64,000 bases of DNA from Nipponacmea schrenckii (Eukaryota; Mollusca; Gastropoda; Lottiidae). Made by a program: the position numbers and the translations under genes. The notes beneath the pieces were generated by a model. The model was not told where the DNA came from. It saw nothing but the letters and a program-made list of their open reading frames with translations, and ran no database searches. Where the stretch lies: the NCBI GenBank assembly GCA_030562195.1, contig JAUJPP010000005.1, forward strand, positions 12,954,826 through 13,018,825, read 5' to 3'. Below are positions 21,701 through 29,209 of this stretch, in pieces (positions within the stretch are counted from its first letter, which is position 1; the number at the start of each line of letters is the position of its first letter).

Positions 21701-23052
21701 GATCTATAATCCAACTGATTTTAGCTGGCGGTACACTCACTGGGGGAACACAATTTAATTTCAAGGAATGAGCTAGCAGTGGTCGTAATATTTCAGGATT
21801 TTCAACAGTTTTAAATGGATCCATTCTGGACTGAAGGACATTTACTTTCACAGATACACTGGTACCATGAGCATTGACTGCCTGACACTGATACACTCCC
21901 TCATCACTACCATAAGCTGGTTTTATACGTAATGTTCCTACTCCAGAGATCAATGACATACGTTTATTCACTTCATCAGATTTCAAGTCTAACTGCTCAC
22001 CATCCTTCAGCCAAGAATATCTAATAATAAAAATAAACTGTGATAAAAATGCCTTTCTCAGAAAACTTCAGCATCAGATAATGAACATGAACAGAACTTT
22101 TGTTCAGCTCTCACAAGGAGAAGGTCACCAGTATCCATGTTTTCATGTTTTGGTATTAACATATAGGCTACATGCCAGAAAACAATAAAGGAAAACTATA
22201 TAAAGCATTTTTGCATAAAATGTTTTAATAGATAAATCATTTTGACTGATATCTGCAACTTCAGTATAAAACTGAAAACTGCTTGATATGGCCATGTATT
22301 CTCAAAATGATCTGTGCCATGAACTAGTGTCTTAGCTTCTCACACCATTTGTAGGTCATCCTAGCGCTGTGATCGTTTCACAAATTATATGAAGGAATAA
22401 ATGAAACACAATTTCAGTATTTATTCTCTATTTTTGTGTTCTACCACATTATCCTGATAGAATACTTACTCAGGTGTAGGATGACCTTCTGCAGCACATG
22501 GTATTTCTATAGATTCTTCTTCTTTATAATAGATATTTCTTGTTCTAAATACACTTTCATCTATCATAGGTGGTTTATATGATGCTGCATCTGAAGGAAA
22601 TCAATACATATTTCAAAAGTTCATTAAAATGAAATGAAATGAATGGAGTTTTACATCCTACTCTTCTTCACCTTATTAGACAGTGTGCAATGAGCATTAG
22701 CCTTCTCTCTTTGCGATTTCTAACCATTGAGGGATCTTGAGCGTGCACAGCCTGTAGTTCATCTTAACCTTTGCCGAGATGGAACTCTAAACCCTCCGAT
22801 CACCAAGGAAGCATCTATCTCACTAATCCTCCGAGGCTCCCAGCAGGAAATTGAAAATGAGGAGGCTTATCAGAGGAAGATTATTCAAGTTTCACAAACT
22901 TATTCACCATGTTCAAATTGAAAACTTTTTATTTTTCAAATCTAAAGCTCGGCATGACTTATCCAGGATAACAGTTACTATAAATAAGTGTACCTACCTG
23001 TTATATTAGGTAATATTAGTAAAAACAATGCTAATATATATATTGGTATCAT
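601..23052 (-). CDS. Nrg: Neuroglian / L1CAM-family cell adhesion receptor, 22 exons, 3' end outside window
   Basis: Single-pass type I membrane protein. L1-family proteins mediate homophilic and heterophilic adhesion in axon growth, glial contact and septate junctions, and couple to spectrin through ankyrin. Exons joined in consistent phase give a signal peptide, Ig1-Ig6 (paired Cys around Trp in each), FnIII 1-5, a P/S/T linker, the membrane helix ([20 protein letters not shown]) and the stop-transfer KRNRGDKYH, which closely resembles insect neuroglian. About 1,200 residues lie in the window. Most introns are phase 1; exceptions are after exons 2 and 6 (phase 2) and 10, 13 and 15 (phase 0). 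The cytoplasmic exons and stop codon are past position 1. The Ig6 exon is damaged in this sequence. Family assignment is very secure; orthology to neuroglian rather than another L1-family member is inferred from domain order and the membrane-region match. Confidence 0.93.
1305..1363. repeat. Perfect 24-bp inverted repeat, 11-nt loop
   Basis: Arms 1305-1328 and 1340-1363 are exact reverse complements (GCAATACAAGAAATG and so on), forming a strong hairpin in intron 21. The loop contains GATACGGTAT. Degenerate relatives (GTATCATGACAT, TTGTATTG) recur in tandem at 1487-1590, so both may belong to one old element. Confidence 0.85.
1487..1590. repeat. Short tandem repeat, 33-bp unit, about 3 copies
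   Basis: Three copies of a unit containing CGTATCATGACATCTTGTAT in intron 21. The minus-strand open frame through it (NTRCHDTLN repeats) is a by-product of the tandem repeat. Confidence 0.75.
1701..2168. mobile_element. MITE family 1, 468 bp, flanked by TTAA
   Basis: Terminal inverted repeats AGGGATAATAGGCGTTAGAA (left) and its near-perfect complement at 2145-2168, each bordered by TTAA (1697-1700, 2169-2172). No coding capacity. TTAA targets are used by piggyBac and Kolobok transposases, so it is probably a non-autonomous derivative of one of these. It lies in intron 21 of the neuroglian gene. Confidence 0.82.
2429..2512 (-). CDS. Nrg: Exon 21: Pro/Ser/Thr-rich juxtamembrane segment (possible cassette)
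   Basis: 84 nt, exactly 28 codons, phase 1-1, acceptor GTGTATTAG, donor G|GTATGT. Encodes [20 protein letters not shown] followed by SPWYVGYL: a likely O-glycosylated stalk. Because it is phase-symmetric and exon 20 can join exon 22 without it, it may be alternatively spliced. The WYVGYL end is hydrophobic and would sit at the outer membrane surface. Confidence 0.75.
   Translation of the reverse strand, partial: APVLPSQLLQHPLYLVQIINHHGMLVI
2553..2835. repeat. Minisatellite, 37-42 bp unit, about 7 copies
   Basis: Repeated TTTCATGACTTTGCTGGTAT plus an A/T-rich spacer with variable homopolymers, in intron 20, starting about 40 bp upstream of exon 21's acceptor in gene orientation. Nothing else recognised in the remainder of this intron (2836-3723). 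Confidence 0.85.
3724..3903 (-). CDS. Nrg: Exon 20: second half of FnIII-5
   Basis: 180 nt, phase 1-1, acceptor CTCTTTAG, donor G|GTATGT. Encodes [20 protein letters not shown] and the G-x-x-D-x-x-x-x-S-x-x-x-x-F-K-T-G end of FnIII-5. Confidence 0.93.
4446..4830. mobile_element. tRNA-derived SINE with nearby inverted partial copy
   Basis: A tRNA Leu/Ser-like head has an A box (TGGCCGAGTGG, 4636-4646) and B box (GGTTCGAAACC, 4701-4711), 55 nt apart, without a proper acceptor stem. Its body (4727-4785) is matched in inverted orientation at 4446-4500 (about 50 bp, roughly 90 percent). The string TAAATGACAT-GTATCATCT occurs in direct orientation after both (about 4514 and 4807). It is a retroposed SINE, not a working tRNA. 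Lies in intron 19. Confidence 0.68.
4962..5087 (-). CDS. Nrg: Exon 19: first half of FnIII-5
   Basis: 126 nt, phase 1-1, acceptor CTTTTTACAG, donor G|GTGAGT. Encodes [20 protein letters not shown] and [12 protein letters not shown], with the core Trp and Tyr-x-x-x-Y/R of an FnIII domain. Confidence 0.92.
5292..5345 (+). mobile_element. Possible single end of a DNA-transposon MITE
   Basis: ACCGTATAATTCCGAATATA followed by two ATAATGCGCA repeats looks like a transposon terminus; no matching inverted end was found nearby. The rest of intron 18 (to 5787) has nothing I recognise. Confidence 0.3.
5788..5967 (-). CDS. Nrg: Exon 18: second half of FnIII-4
   Basis: 180 nt, phase 1-1, acceptor TTTTGTAG, donor C|GTAAGT. 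Encodes [20 protein letters not shown] and [19 protein letters not shown]-x-P-x-T-x-Y and the x-T-x-x-G-x-G turn. Confidence 0.94.
5968..6565. other. Intron 17, nothing recognised
   Basis: 598 bp of AT-rich intron between FnIII-4 exons. Open frames here read through intron and exon 17 and have no support. Confidence 0.7.
6566..6688 (-). CDS. Nrg: Exon 17: first half of FnIII-4
   Basis: 123 nt, phase 1-1, acceptor CTATTTCAG, donor G|GTATGT. Encodes [40 protein letters not shown]; the W-x-x-P-x-x-x-NG-I-I-T-G-Y pattern is the most conserved FnIII signature of the family. Confidence 0.94.
7040..7156 (+). mobile_element. LINE-type 3' end with ATT tail
   Basis: TATTGGGCCTAATTTTGAATCAGGAAATAAA followed by (TTA)n-like TATTATTATTATTA resembles the 3'UTR, polyadenylation signal and microsatellite tail of non-LTR retrotransposons. 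No reverse transcriptase coding sequence remains. Lies in intron 16. Confidence 0.45.
7232..7469 (-). CDS. Nrg: Exon 16: second half of FnIII-3 with KRRRR basic site
   Basis: 238 nt, phase 0 in, 1 out, donor G|GTAAGC. Encodes [14 protein letters not shown], then [29 protein letters not shown] and NFSTPEG; the F-S-T-P-E-G-V-P junction is conserved in L1 FnIII-3. KRRRR (7368-7382) satisfies the furin consensus R-x-K/R-R. The 5' boundary is the least certain of the domain: I use AG at 7470-7471 (CTGTGAG|AAG) because it keeps phase, but this acceptor lies inside the last degenerate copy of the neighbouring minisatellite. Confidence 0.85.
7368..7382 (-). other. Putative proprotein-convertase cleavage site KRRRR
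   Basis: Five consecutive basic codons in the loop of FnIII-3. Vertebrate L1-family members are known to be cut at dibasic sites in FnIII-3, so the position as well as the motif agree. Cleavage itself is inferred. Confidence 0.55.
7458..7806. repeat. Minisatellite abutting and overlapping the exon 16 acceptor
   Basis: Units made of TCAACAGACTTTCACAGGTC and CACACCAACTTATAAGGTCA (together about 47 bp) fill intron 15. The last degenerate copy reaches into the start of exon 16 (7458-7469), so acceptor and first codons are themselves repeat-like. Confidence 0.8.
7874..8004 (-). CDS. Nrg: Exon 15: first half of FnIII-3
   Basis: 131 nt, phase 1 in, 0 out, acceptor TTTACTAG, donor AAG|GTAAGA. Encodes [20 protein letters not shown] and [21 protein letters not shown]-x-P-V and G-x-F-K-G-Y-K are standard for the third FnIII domain of L1 proteins. 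Confidence 0.93.
8005..9466. other. Introns 13 and 14 (8005-8398, 8631-9466), nothing recognised
   Basis: Apart from exon 14 these stretches hold no repeat, RNA gene or coding sequence I can support. Confidence 0.65.
8399..8630 (-). CDS. Nrg: Exon 14: rest of FnIII-2
   Basis: 232 nt, phase 0 in, 1 out, acceptor TTTACAG, donor GTAAGG. Encodes [14 protein letters not shown] and [17 protein letters not shown]; the aromatic core and the V-x-A-x-N-x-x-G motif complete FnIII-2. Confidence 0.93.
9467..9843 (-). CDS. Nrg: Exon 13: FnIII-1 and start of FnIII-2
   Basis: 377 nt, phase 1 in, 0 out, acceptor GTTTTTCAG, donor GAG|GTAAGT. Reads [47 protein letters not shown] (the Y-x-F-x-V-x-A-x-N-x-x-G signature), then the FnIII-2 start with TNYLVVEWE. 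Hinge-proximal FnIII modules space the Ig head from the membrane. Confidence 0.94.
9931..10062 (-). mobile_element. Dispersed repeat family A (SINE-like), copy 2
   Basis: Shares AAGGATAACAACTTAGGTTC, CTTTCTACCAGCTGGTCCTT and TTATCCGTACCCATTTACA with copies at 222-450, 35001-35093 (opposite strand) and 41247-41395. Lies in intron 12. Confidence 0.75.
10331..10612 (-). pseudogene. Nrg: Exon 12 region: Ig6, recognisable but frame-broken in this sequence
   Basis: The end is clean: YTCIAIS, then [13 protein letters not shown] and donor G|GTAGGT at 10330, in phase with exon 13. Further 5' the Ig6 signature persists but hops frames: FTDPNEL (the family's DP-x-L), a DRVFRN strand, a stretch resembling IKDSSVS, and D-T-G-x-Y-x-C that needs two bases removed. 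Stops occur in every frame. The first 50-75 nt of the domain are not found and should lie at or inside the minisatellite edge. Ig domains elsewhere in this gene are split by an intron; an acceptor-like TTATTATAG at 10483-10490 may mark that split, but the implied intron is far too short. Clean genes on both sides favour consensus error over true loss. Confidence 0.72.
10613..11552. repeat. Minisatellite, 18-20 bp unit (ATAATAGGACAGAGGTATAT), about 48 copies
   Basis: Fills intron 11 between the Ig5 and Ig6 exons. Units are regular at the high-coordinate side and become irregular (lost bases, GACAAG, GGAACAG) toward 10613, next to the damaged Ig6 exon. Minus-strand open frames of 369 and 252 residues (YIPLSYY repeats) are translations of this array and not proteins. 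Confidence 0.95.
11608..11698 (-). CDS. Nrg: Exon 11: second half of Ig5
   Basis: 91 nt, phase 0 in, 1 out, acceptor ATTTGTAG, donor G|GTAAGC. Encodes [18 protein letters not shown], then [14 protein letters not shown]-x-C with the second Ig5 cysteine. The next intron holds the large 19-20 bp minisatellite. Confidence 0.93.
12017..12198 (-). CDS. Nrg: Exon 10: first half of Ig5
   Basis: 182 nt, phase 1 in and 0 out, acceptor ATTTCAG, donor TCT|GTAAGT. Encodes [20 protein letters not shown] and [10 protein letters not shown]: first cysteine, G-x-P-x-P, tryptophan and the D-L-x-I strand of Ig5. Confidence 0.93.
12594..12737 (-). CDS. Nrg: Exon 9: second half of Ig4
   Basis: 144 nt, phase 1-1, acceptor TTTTTATAG, donor G|GTACGT. 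Encodes [20 protein letters not shown] and ends [14 protein letters not shown]. The W-A-D-V-Y-L-N-V end matches the G strand of Ig4 in the family. Confidence 0.92.
13356..13487 (-). CDS. Nrg: Exon 8: first half of Ig4
   Basis: 132 nt, phase 1-1, acceptor TTTTTTAG, donor C|GTAAGT. Encodes [20 protein letters not shown], then [20 protein letters not shown]. The W-x-x-x-PQ start and the N-G-x-P-I end are typical of L1/neuroglian Ig4. Confidence 0.93.
13716..13855. repeat. Tandem repeat, about 40-bp unit, 4 copies
   Basis: TACTGGTTACGTATCACTAT plus GTTTATTTACTTC-type spacer repeated four times with few differences, in intron 7. Confidence 0.85.
14014..14207 (-). CDS. Nrg: Exon 7: second half of Ig3
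   Basis: 194 nt, acceptor TTTTGCAG, donor G|GTTAGT. Reads [12 protein letters not shown] (tryptophan) and [14 protein letters not shown] (D-x-G-x-Y-x-C), ending with FRLIVEG. A 31-32 bp minisatellite starts about 55 bp into the upstream intron. Confidence 0.93.
14263..15150. repeat. Minisatellite, 31-32 bp unit, about 27 copies
   Basis: Unit TATATTGAGAATATCAAATT-TTATAACAGAAG; G/A variants (GAGGTAT versus GAAGTAT) are clustered, and the last 200 bp decay into diverged copies. Lies in intron 6. The rest of that intron (15151-16354) has nothing recognisable. Confidence 0.92.
16355..16457 (-). CDS. Nrg: Exon 6: first half of Ig3
   Basis: 103 nt, phase 1 in, 2 out, acceptor TTTTGTAG, donor AA|GTAAGT. 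Encodes [13 protein letters not shown] with the first Ig3 cysteine. It joins exon 7 in frame to give the C-x-x-x-G-x-P-x-P-x-x-x-W pattern. Confidence 0.9.
16458..18883. other. Intron 5, nothing recognised
   Basis: 2.4 kb between the microexon and Ig3. Open frames of 81 and 104 codons on the plus strand (17092, 17466) have no family resemblance. Confidence 0.6.
18884..18895 (-). CDS. Nrg: Exon 5: 12-nt microexon in the Ig2-Ig3 linker
   Basis: ATACAACTAAGA, flanked by acceptor TTTATTTGTAG and a perfect donor GTAAGT, phase 1-1, alone in a 3.9 kb interval. With the dangling A of exon 4 it reads Asn-Thr-Thr-Lys before the Met formed with exon 6; skipping leaves the frame intact (A+TG also gives Met). 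Inclusion creates an N-x-T glycosylation sequon. L1-family genes are known for mini-exons (the 12-nt RSLE exon and the 15-nt exon 2 of vertebrate L1CAM). No transcript evidence is visible here, so inclusion is inferred from splice signals and phase. Confidence 0.62.
19219..19580. repeat. Short-period repeat of TTGTGAAT(C/T)
   Basis: About 36 copies of a roughly 10-bp unit alternating TTGTTGTGAA, TCATTGTGAA and TCGTTGTGGA, with local higher-order triplets. Intron 4, about 320 bp from the microexon. Confidence 0.88.
20327..20455 (-). CDS. Nrg: Exon 4: second half of Ig2
   Basis: 129 nt, phase 1-1, acceptor TATTACAG, donor GTAAGT. Encodes [20 protein letters not shown] and then CFSNN; the GNLYF/I-x-NV signature and the following Tyr-x-Cys identify the F strand of Ig2 in neuroglian/L1. 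It ends in the Ig2-Ig3 linker (KIIEPLG). Confidence 0.93.
21268..21598. repeat. Minisatellite, 24-bp unit, abutting the exon 3 donor
   Basis: About 13 copies of TAATCTTATCTATATATTTT-CTAG. In gene orientation it starts about 8 nt after the exon 3 donor. The first unit carries GGTAAGAT, a donor-like site that other units have lost (GATAAGAT). Confidence 0.92.
21599..22020 (-). CDS. Nrg: Exon 3: second half of Ig1 and first half of Ig2
   Basis: 422 nt, phase 2 in and 1 out. Reads [11 protein letters not shown] (Ig1 tryptophan), [15 protein letters not shown] (Ig1 second cysteine), a linker, then Ig2 with [18 protein letters not shown]; the P-x-x-x-PP-x-x-x-SW arrangement is characteristic of Ig2 in L1 proteins. 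The donor is AG|GTAAAT and a 24-bp minisatellite begins only a few bases into the intron. Confidence 0.93.
22021..22469. other. Intron 2, nothing recognised
   Basis: 449 bp of ordinary AT-rich intron between exons 2 and 3. Confidence 0.65.
22470..22590 (-). CDS. Nrg: Exon 2: N-terminus and first half of Ig1
   Basis: Follows acceptor TTCCTTCAG and ends at donor GTAAGT (121 nt, phase 1 in, 2 out). Encodes the mature N-terminus and the B strand of Ig1 with its first cysteine ([12 protein letters not shown]), the C-x-A-x-G-x-P-x-P pattern typical of L1-family Ig domains. Confidence 0.9.
22640..22846 (-). mobile_element. tRNA-derived SINE family B, copy 1
   Basis: On the minus strand a tRNA-like head (GGATTAGTGAGATAG, then GGGTTTAGAGTTCCATC as A and B boxes, 22768-22842) is followed by a body with GTGCACGCTCAAGATCCCTC. 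The same layout recurs at 38660-38960. Intron 1. Confidence 0.62.
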
Positions 23053-23155
23053 GATGAATGATAAGTATAATATACTGATAGATGGATTACTGTGGTCAAC
23101 TAGTACTGGTCATCTGGTCAGTTTTAATAATCATACATCCCCTCTTCTCTTACAC
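22998..23155 (-). CDS. Nrg: Exon 1 (first coding): 5'UTR tail and signal peptide
   Basis: Coding starts at the ATG whose A is at 23052 and runs [18 protein letters not shown], a hydrophobic signal peptide that routes the receptor to the secretory pathway. It ends at CAG|GTAGGT after 55 coding nt (phase 1). The start has A at -3. A good acceptor (TTCATTGCAG) ends at 23156, so about 103 nt of 5'UTR share this exon and at least one non-coding exon should lie upstream (higher coordinates). Two short upstream ORFs lie in this UTR part (23124-23138 and 23096-23134). Confidence 0.82.
23096..23138 (-). promoter_or_regulatory. Two overlapping upstream ORFs in the 5'UTR part of exon 1
   Basis: If exon 1 begins at the acceptor at 23155, two AUGs precede the main start: MYDY-stop (23138-23124) and MIIKTDQMTSTS-stop (23134-23096). 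They would be expected to lower translation of the main frame. Confidence 0.4.
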
Positions 23156-26100
23156 CTGCAATGAAATGGTACATTTTCTTTAAAATCAAATCTGAATATG
23201 GGATATCAATACGTTCAATAAATTTTTGATAAGAAGCATAGGCTCTCATAGCAGTAGATCAACTTCATTTATGTACAACTGCTTCTTGGGCAGATCAATA
23301 TGCAGGGTTTAAATTAGCAGTATCGTAATAGTTTTTGTGATACAGTTTTCGGAAAAACGCGATGTATTTTTTGTTTTTCTAATTTGCTATCCAATTTTGA
23401 CCCATAGAGCAAAAAACTGCTATGCATATAAATAAATAATTCAGACCCTGATATGCAAGATATATCCTGGGGATAGTTTGTGTGATCATTTTTATCTAGA
23501 CTGAATGTCAAACAGCCTAGAGGTAATTGTCTCTAATGCAAATTGCACAAAAAATTCTGATACAGTGTAATTGTTTAAATGTGTATAAAAAAAAATAAAG
23601 ATCTACAAATTGACAAGGAAATAAACTTGAAAGGAGTCCAATAGTCATCTTGAAAAATCATGGAATTAAATGATTTTGTCCATGATTTTAAGACAATGCA
23701 TTCAGTTTTGCTGTTTACTTTAGTTAAGATAGCTTTTTTTAACTTATTTATATTTATGCAGGCTCAATACAAACGGAATTGAACATGAAGGTTTATATTT
23801 GCAATCTTTGTGGAATATCAGCACAAAATTTTAATGAAAACAATATTTCAAATTAAACTGAACTCTGGGTGTAGGAAATGCAGGAAACCCATTCAGTATG
23901 AGAAACTATCAAGATATTTTGATAGGATGATTGAGAGGTGAAAGGTCATGGTAAATATAAAAGGTTATAATAATAGAAAATATTAATAACTGATGAATGA
24001 AATGATTCACAAACCCTCTAAAAGATTGGTCTGATTTGAGAATCCTATGAAATCTGAGAAGCTGATGATAAAAACACATCTGATCTGATTAAAAACTAAC
24101 ATAATCAATACATTCTACTTTCTTTTTATCAGTTCGTTAGTATCTTACTACAGCAGCATCTGAATAATCATCCTTGTCTCAACATAAGCTCATCTCATAA
24201 TTATTGTAGTTCACCAAAACCATGTATGGATCTTGGATAAAATTAACACGCATTTTGAATCACTACCTCAATAAGCAAAATTTTTAAAAAGTCGATTCCC
24301 ATTTGAACAAAGCTTCGAACCACATTTAAGTACGGAACAGTGAAACCTGGCTATACGAATTATATAGGACCAAACGAATTAGTTTGTTATAGCCGAAATT
24401 CGTTATATCATTTTCTATGTCCGCCATCTTGGATAAAGTCAAAATTGTAATAATAATGTGAATCTTTCCTTCTCAAAAATAAAATAACTCAATATTCTGA
24501 AAACATTTATCACACTGGTCATGACATTAAAATATCATATTGACATAATTAAAATAATAATTGGACGATGATTAATTGAGTGATGACAGTTGAAATTTGA
24601 AAATACAAAATATGCACAATAATATTTAAACTTCCCTATCAAAATATTGAAAATGAAAACATTAACAATATTCCCACAGTAAATATAAATCTTTCTAGTT
24701 AATAAGTATTCTCTGTGTAGATAGAGCAGAAAGCCCTCAAACTGACAATATTGTAGAAAATAGCTTGTAACCACTCATAATTTAGTCATCTCAATTTCCC
24801 CATCAAAAACCTCATTGACTATCATAGTAATTACATGCACCCCACTCGGTGATAATTGGCAACGCTGAATGAGAGCACTTAACTTGATCTGTCCAGAAGA
24901 CAAAGACTATTAAACGCCCAATTTGACAACAGTGGACAAATGTCAAGTAAACATTAGAGTGGACAGTGTCCGTAGCGGTCAAAGTAATGAATCTGAAGAT
25001 TGATAATGGACAGTGATTAAGATGGGCCATTGTTTGCTGTTGACCACATCCATTTCAATTTTTCTACTAATTATCAATTCAATTATAGTCAGATGCTATT
25101 TTTCTCTTTGATGTTAAACAGACATCATAAAAATCTGTCTATTGATCTGATAGTTTTGTGTAGAAATGTTGGTTCATGACTAATTTCTCCATCTTTCAGA
25201 TTAAAACAAAGTTTGATTAGATCATGTACTTGAGAAATACATTCTTTTTATAACAATTTTCTTATTGTTGTAGGAATGTTTGACATTTCATGCTTGGATA
25301 ATTTCAATAAAGATCTAAATATTTTTTTAAAAATTTTAAAGGCATACCTAAAAAGGGTTTTCTGATTACTTTGTATTTAAAAGCTTTATGTTTAAAACTA
25401 GGCTTCTATTAAAGTGTTTAAATTTACCTAATTTTAAAGATATGCACAAGATTTCAACAAAATATCACAAGTTTTTCTGGAATTGTCACTCAGAACAAAA
25501 TATGTTTTTGCTTAAAGTAGGCTATTGTCAGTACATCATTTTCTTGTTTTCAGTTTGATTTCATTGTCTACTTCTATTAACACAAACAGTTGCAATTACT
25601 TACAAGATTTTATGTTTGAATATAATTATGAACATTCTAACTTAAATATCTGGACACAACTATATGGATTACAATTACTTTATTAAATTAACTTTTAAAT
25701 ATATTTTTATCAAAATTAAATTTATTAAAAACTGGAAGTTTCAACTAGTGAAACTGCAAGTTTTTTATAAAGAAAATAATAGTTGTGTGATAAAGACGGA
25801 GTTACTAATGAAACTATGGAAGTTAAAATTTTAATGTTAATTTAAATACCCTTACCAGTTCCAAAATTAATTTCCCAATTTATTAATGCCACAGCATGGA
25901 AGTTAACATTTTAACTGAAGTAAAATAGAACCCCTTCCCAATTGAAGTTGAAAATTGGGGAATATAAAGTCCCTCAGCATCTATAGAAAATTTTACTGAG
26001 AGTGAAACTGGGGGGGGGGCAATTAAATGTGCCACTGACAAAATGAATCACATCTTTTAAAGCTGTTTCTATTTTTTCTAAGAGTTGATTTAAGTTAATT

Positions 26101-26977
26101 CAAGTGTTCAATTTAGTCCTCTTTCCTTCCCATCAGTGTTACTCAACTCTTTTAGTTCAAATTAAAAGAAAACATTTTAGTCATTTAAATGTTTCTTGGT
26201 AACAAGAATAAGAAATATAATTTGATTAATTTACCATGCAGTTTTATACTCTTGATAAACAACCAGAGTTGATGAATATCTTGAATTTCAGAATATTTCA
26301 TAACAAAAGCAGAAAATAATCTTTATTATTATATTTCTGTAGTTGTATTCAATAGCACAAATTAGATTGGATTTAATACCTCTCAACATTTTGACTAATA
26401 TAAGATTGCCCAGAGGACCAAGGCTTATTCAAATGGTATACTGTTAACATACTTCTTATATACAGATATAAATTATCACTAATTAGGCCATCAGATGATT
26501 TTGCATATCATAGATTACCAGATTGTAAAATATAATATGGTGCTAACTCATAAAGAATCCATAGATAACTTGCCCATCAAGGTATTTTACACTCACTGAT
26601 AGACTTGGTTTGAAAAAAAAAAATATTTGGCAGTAGTTTAACCAACTCAATATGAAATATTCAACTTTCAGTCAGGCAATTCTTTTGATTGCTTTCATTT
26701 TCGGGGGTGGTGATGAATAATATTATTAGATTTTTTTAAAATCTGGCAAAAATCTTGCCTTTTAGATTGTTTGCAGGCTAAAAAAATCAAATCTTCTTTA
26801 TATTTTTGATTTTCAATAGGGTTCATCTTTGGTGATTATAAACCATTTCAGTTATATTTGTCTGAATCTATCTATGTATACAAATTAGAAACACAAGACT
26901 AGAATTCAATAATATTACATTGAAATATGATCAAAGCCAATCAAGTATAAACATAAACCTCAAAAACAAAGTCTTAA
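23156..26977. other. Upstream / intron region without recognised gene
   Basis: No coding sequence supported. At 24346-24405 CAGTGAAACCTGGCTATACG with TATACGAATT and TTCGTTATAT looks like one end of a pogo/Tigger-type MITE; no matching end was found. A G10 homopolymer lies near 26010-26020. Confidence 0.55.
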
Positions 26978-28031
26978 GGGGGTTGACAACCTTATCGTTC
27001 GAGGTGTATTTCAATCAAGAAACGTATTAAGTTTATATCCATTCTATTTGGCATTAAAAGAAACCCATCTAGTTAAAATTTTAGCTCAATCGCTTCAGTA
27101 GTTTGTCAGATATCGGTCCATAAAGATAATCTATTTATAGAACAAAATGGGAAAATCCTCTATGTAGACGTACAAATTACGTTGTCAATTGACATTTTTG
27201 AGTACTACGTCATCAGCTATATAAACCTTTCCTACGTTCGTCCAATGACATTGCGTTTGTCGATCAGATTTGCATTCGGGGAATCCAGAATTCACGTGAT
27301 TTCCCATAAATCTTTACGTCACATGTAAACAGAGAAATTTTATGATTGGTGGGTAGGGGTGTTTTAACATGTGCTAAACCATTGTTTTAGCACTCCAATT
27401 GTGTGGTTATCGGTTCATATCGATGCCTAAAAAATGCTTAAAGATTTCTACAGCATGAAAGACAATCTTTTAACAACATGATCGTTAATTACGTAAGGTT
27501 TACATGTGTTTGCAAAATGTTGAAAAAAACTGCCATTTTTCCAAAAGCATATCTTGCTTACAATTTATCCGATTTTTACAAACTTTGGCTTCAGCTAAAG
27601 CTTACAATGTCCTCTATAACTTTACGTTGGCTTTTTTTTATAAAATGAATAGTTTTTTATAAATTCAATTTTTCGTAAATGCACTCGCAAAATTTTGAAT
27701 TCTATCAACATATTCAAAACAAAACAAAATTTTCCAAAAAGCCAACGTAATTTTGTAGAGATACATGTAGACTTGCGTTGTGCAAAATTTCAACCTTCTA
27801 TATTAAATAGTCTAGTAGATATACTAATTTTAAGGGAATAATTGACGTTTTTTTCGTTCATCTTTCATACCCTATTTCTCAAAGTTGAAATGTCATAAAG
27901 AAATAACTTTTATATTTTTGGATAGCTGAAAGTCCCCTCTTTCCATTGATATTTAAATATTTCAGATAGGTGGAAAAGAAGTGGTTGAAATCGTCTATTT
28001 TTTGTACATAGGTTTAGGGTTGTCAACCCTC
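26978..28031. mobile_element. MITE-like element family 2, 1,054 bp, flanked by TTAA
   Basis: Left end GGGGGTTGACAACCTTATC and right end GGTTGTCAACCCTC are inverted, each bordered by TTAA (26974-26977, 28032-28035). Inside is a second inverted pair around ACGTTGGCTTTTT (27621) and AAAAAGCCAACGT (27738). No transposase frame. Non-autonomous piggyBac/Kolobok-like DNA transposon by target site. Confidence 0.75.
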
Positions 28032-28469
28032 TTAAAGCATCCATTATAGAGGGGAATAGGAGATTAGAATTCACATAACATTAACCAACATGAAAGACTA
28101 AGTCTATTATTATAAAACTATATTTGTCATTGTAATATTAACACTGGACTCTCTTTTATTTGTTAGATGTAATCAACACCCTCTTTGTTCACGTTCTCTA
28201 GGGATTTAGGGGCGTCCATATGTCATTAGTAACCTCCTTTACTTAATAGGATGAAGTTTCCAACATTTGTGACTAAATGTTATAGTACATTATTATCAGT
28301 ACCATTAAAAAAACACATTATAATAACTATGTTATAGTTTTGTGAAATTCAACAAAAAAGAGAAACTTTCAGCATTCTTCATATAAGTCTGTTTAACAAT
28401 TTTTTTCAAATTACCCAGTAAAAAAACACTTTGCCCTAAACTTGCTAAGCCTACCAAGAGGTCATACAG

Positions 28470-28668
28470 CATAGAGTACCATGGCTTGGTACAAGACTGT
28501 AATAGATTGCTTTGTGTCTGGTGTGTTTAAAAGGGTCCTATTGTAAGTAGAATATTACTGATGGAAGACATAGAGTACCATGGCTTGGTACAAGACTGTA
28601 ATAGATTGCTTTGTGTCTGGTGTGTTTAAAAGGGTCCTATTGTAAGTAGATATATTACTGATAGAAGA
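28470..28668. repeat. Recent 99-bp tandem duplication
   Basis: Two copies starting CATAGAGTACCATGGCTTGG at 28470 and 28569 differ by about one substitution and a 1-bp insertion, so the duplication is young. Confidence 0.9.
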
Positions 28669-29209
28669 CAGACCTTGTAATAACGACAGATAGCTGAGTA
28701 AATGTCATCATATTGTAATTTATTCAGGTTATCTTTAATAATCATCACCTATTATATTTCTACTCTATTATTTTAATATTATTTCTATTCATGAGTTTAT
28801 CTATAGGTCGCAGCAACTCCATCTAATCTCATTATTCTATGTAAATTAATATCGGTGAGAATTTGCAGAAAACAAATAAATTACAGACCAAATTTTGTTC
28901 ATACTCACTAGTACGTATCTGTGAATTCAAACCATATTCCAAAACAAATATTCTAATATTGGACCTTAGGGTATAAAATGTTGGAAGTATTGGAAAAAGT
29001 TCTGATCAACAATATGGTAATTAGTCTAGATCATGTATAGCATTTGGATTTAGCTTTATACACAAGGGGTCGAAAATAACGACCTATTTTTTGTTTTTTT
29101 AAAGTACATGACGATATATCTCCATTATATTCAGGTGATATAGAGTAGAAGCCTAGACATTTCTTGTAGTAACACCATGGATGTGAATAAACAGTATACA
29201 ACTCAGCAG

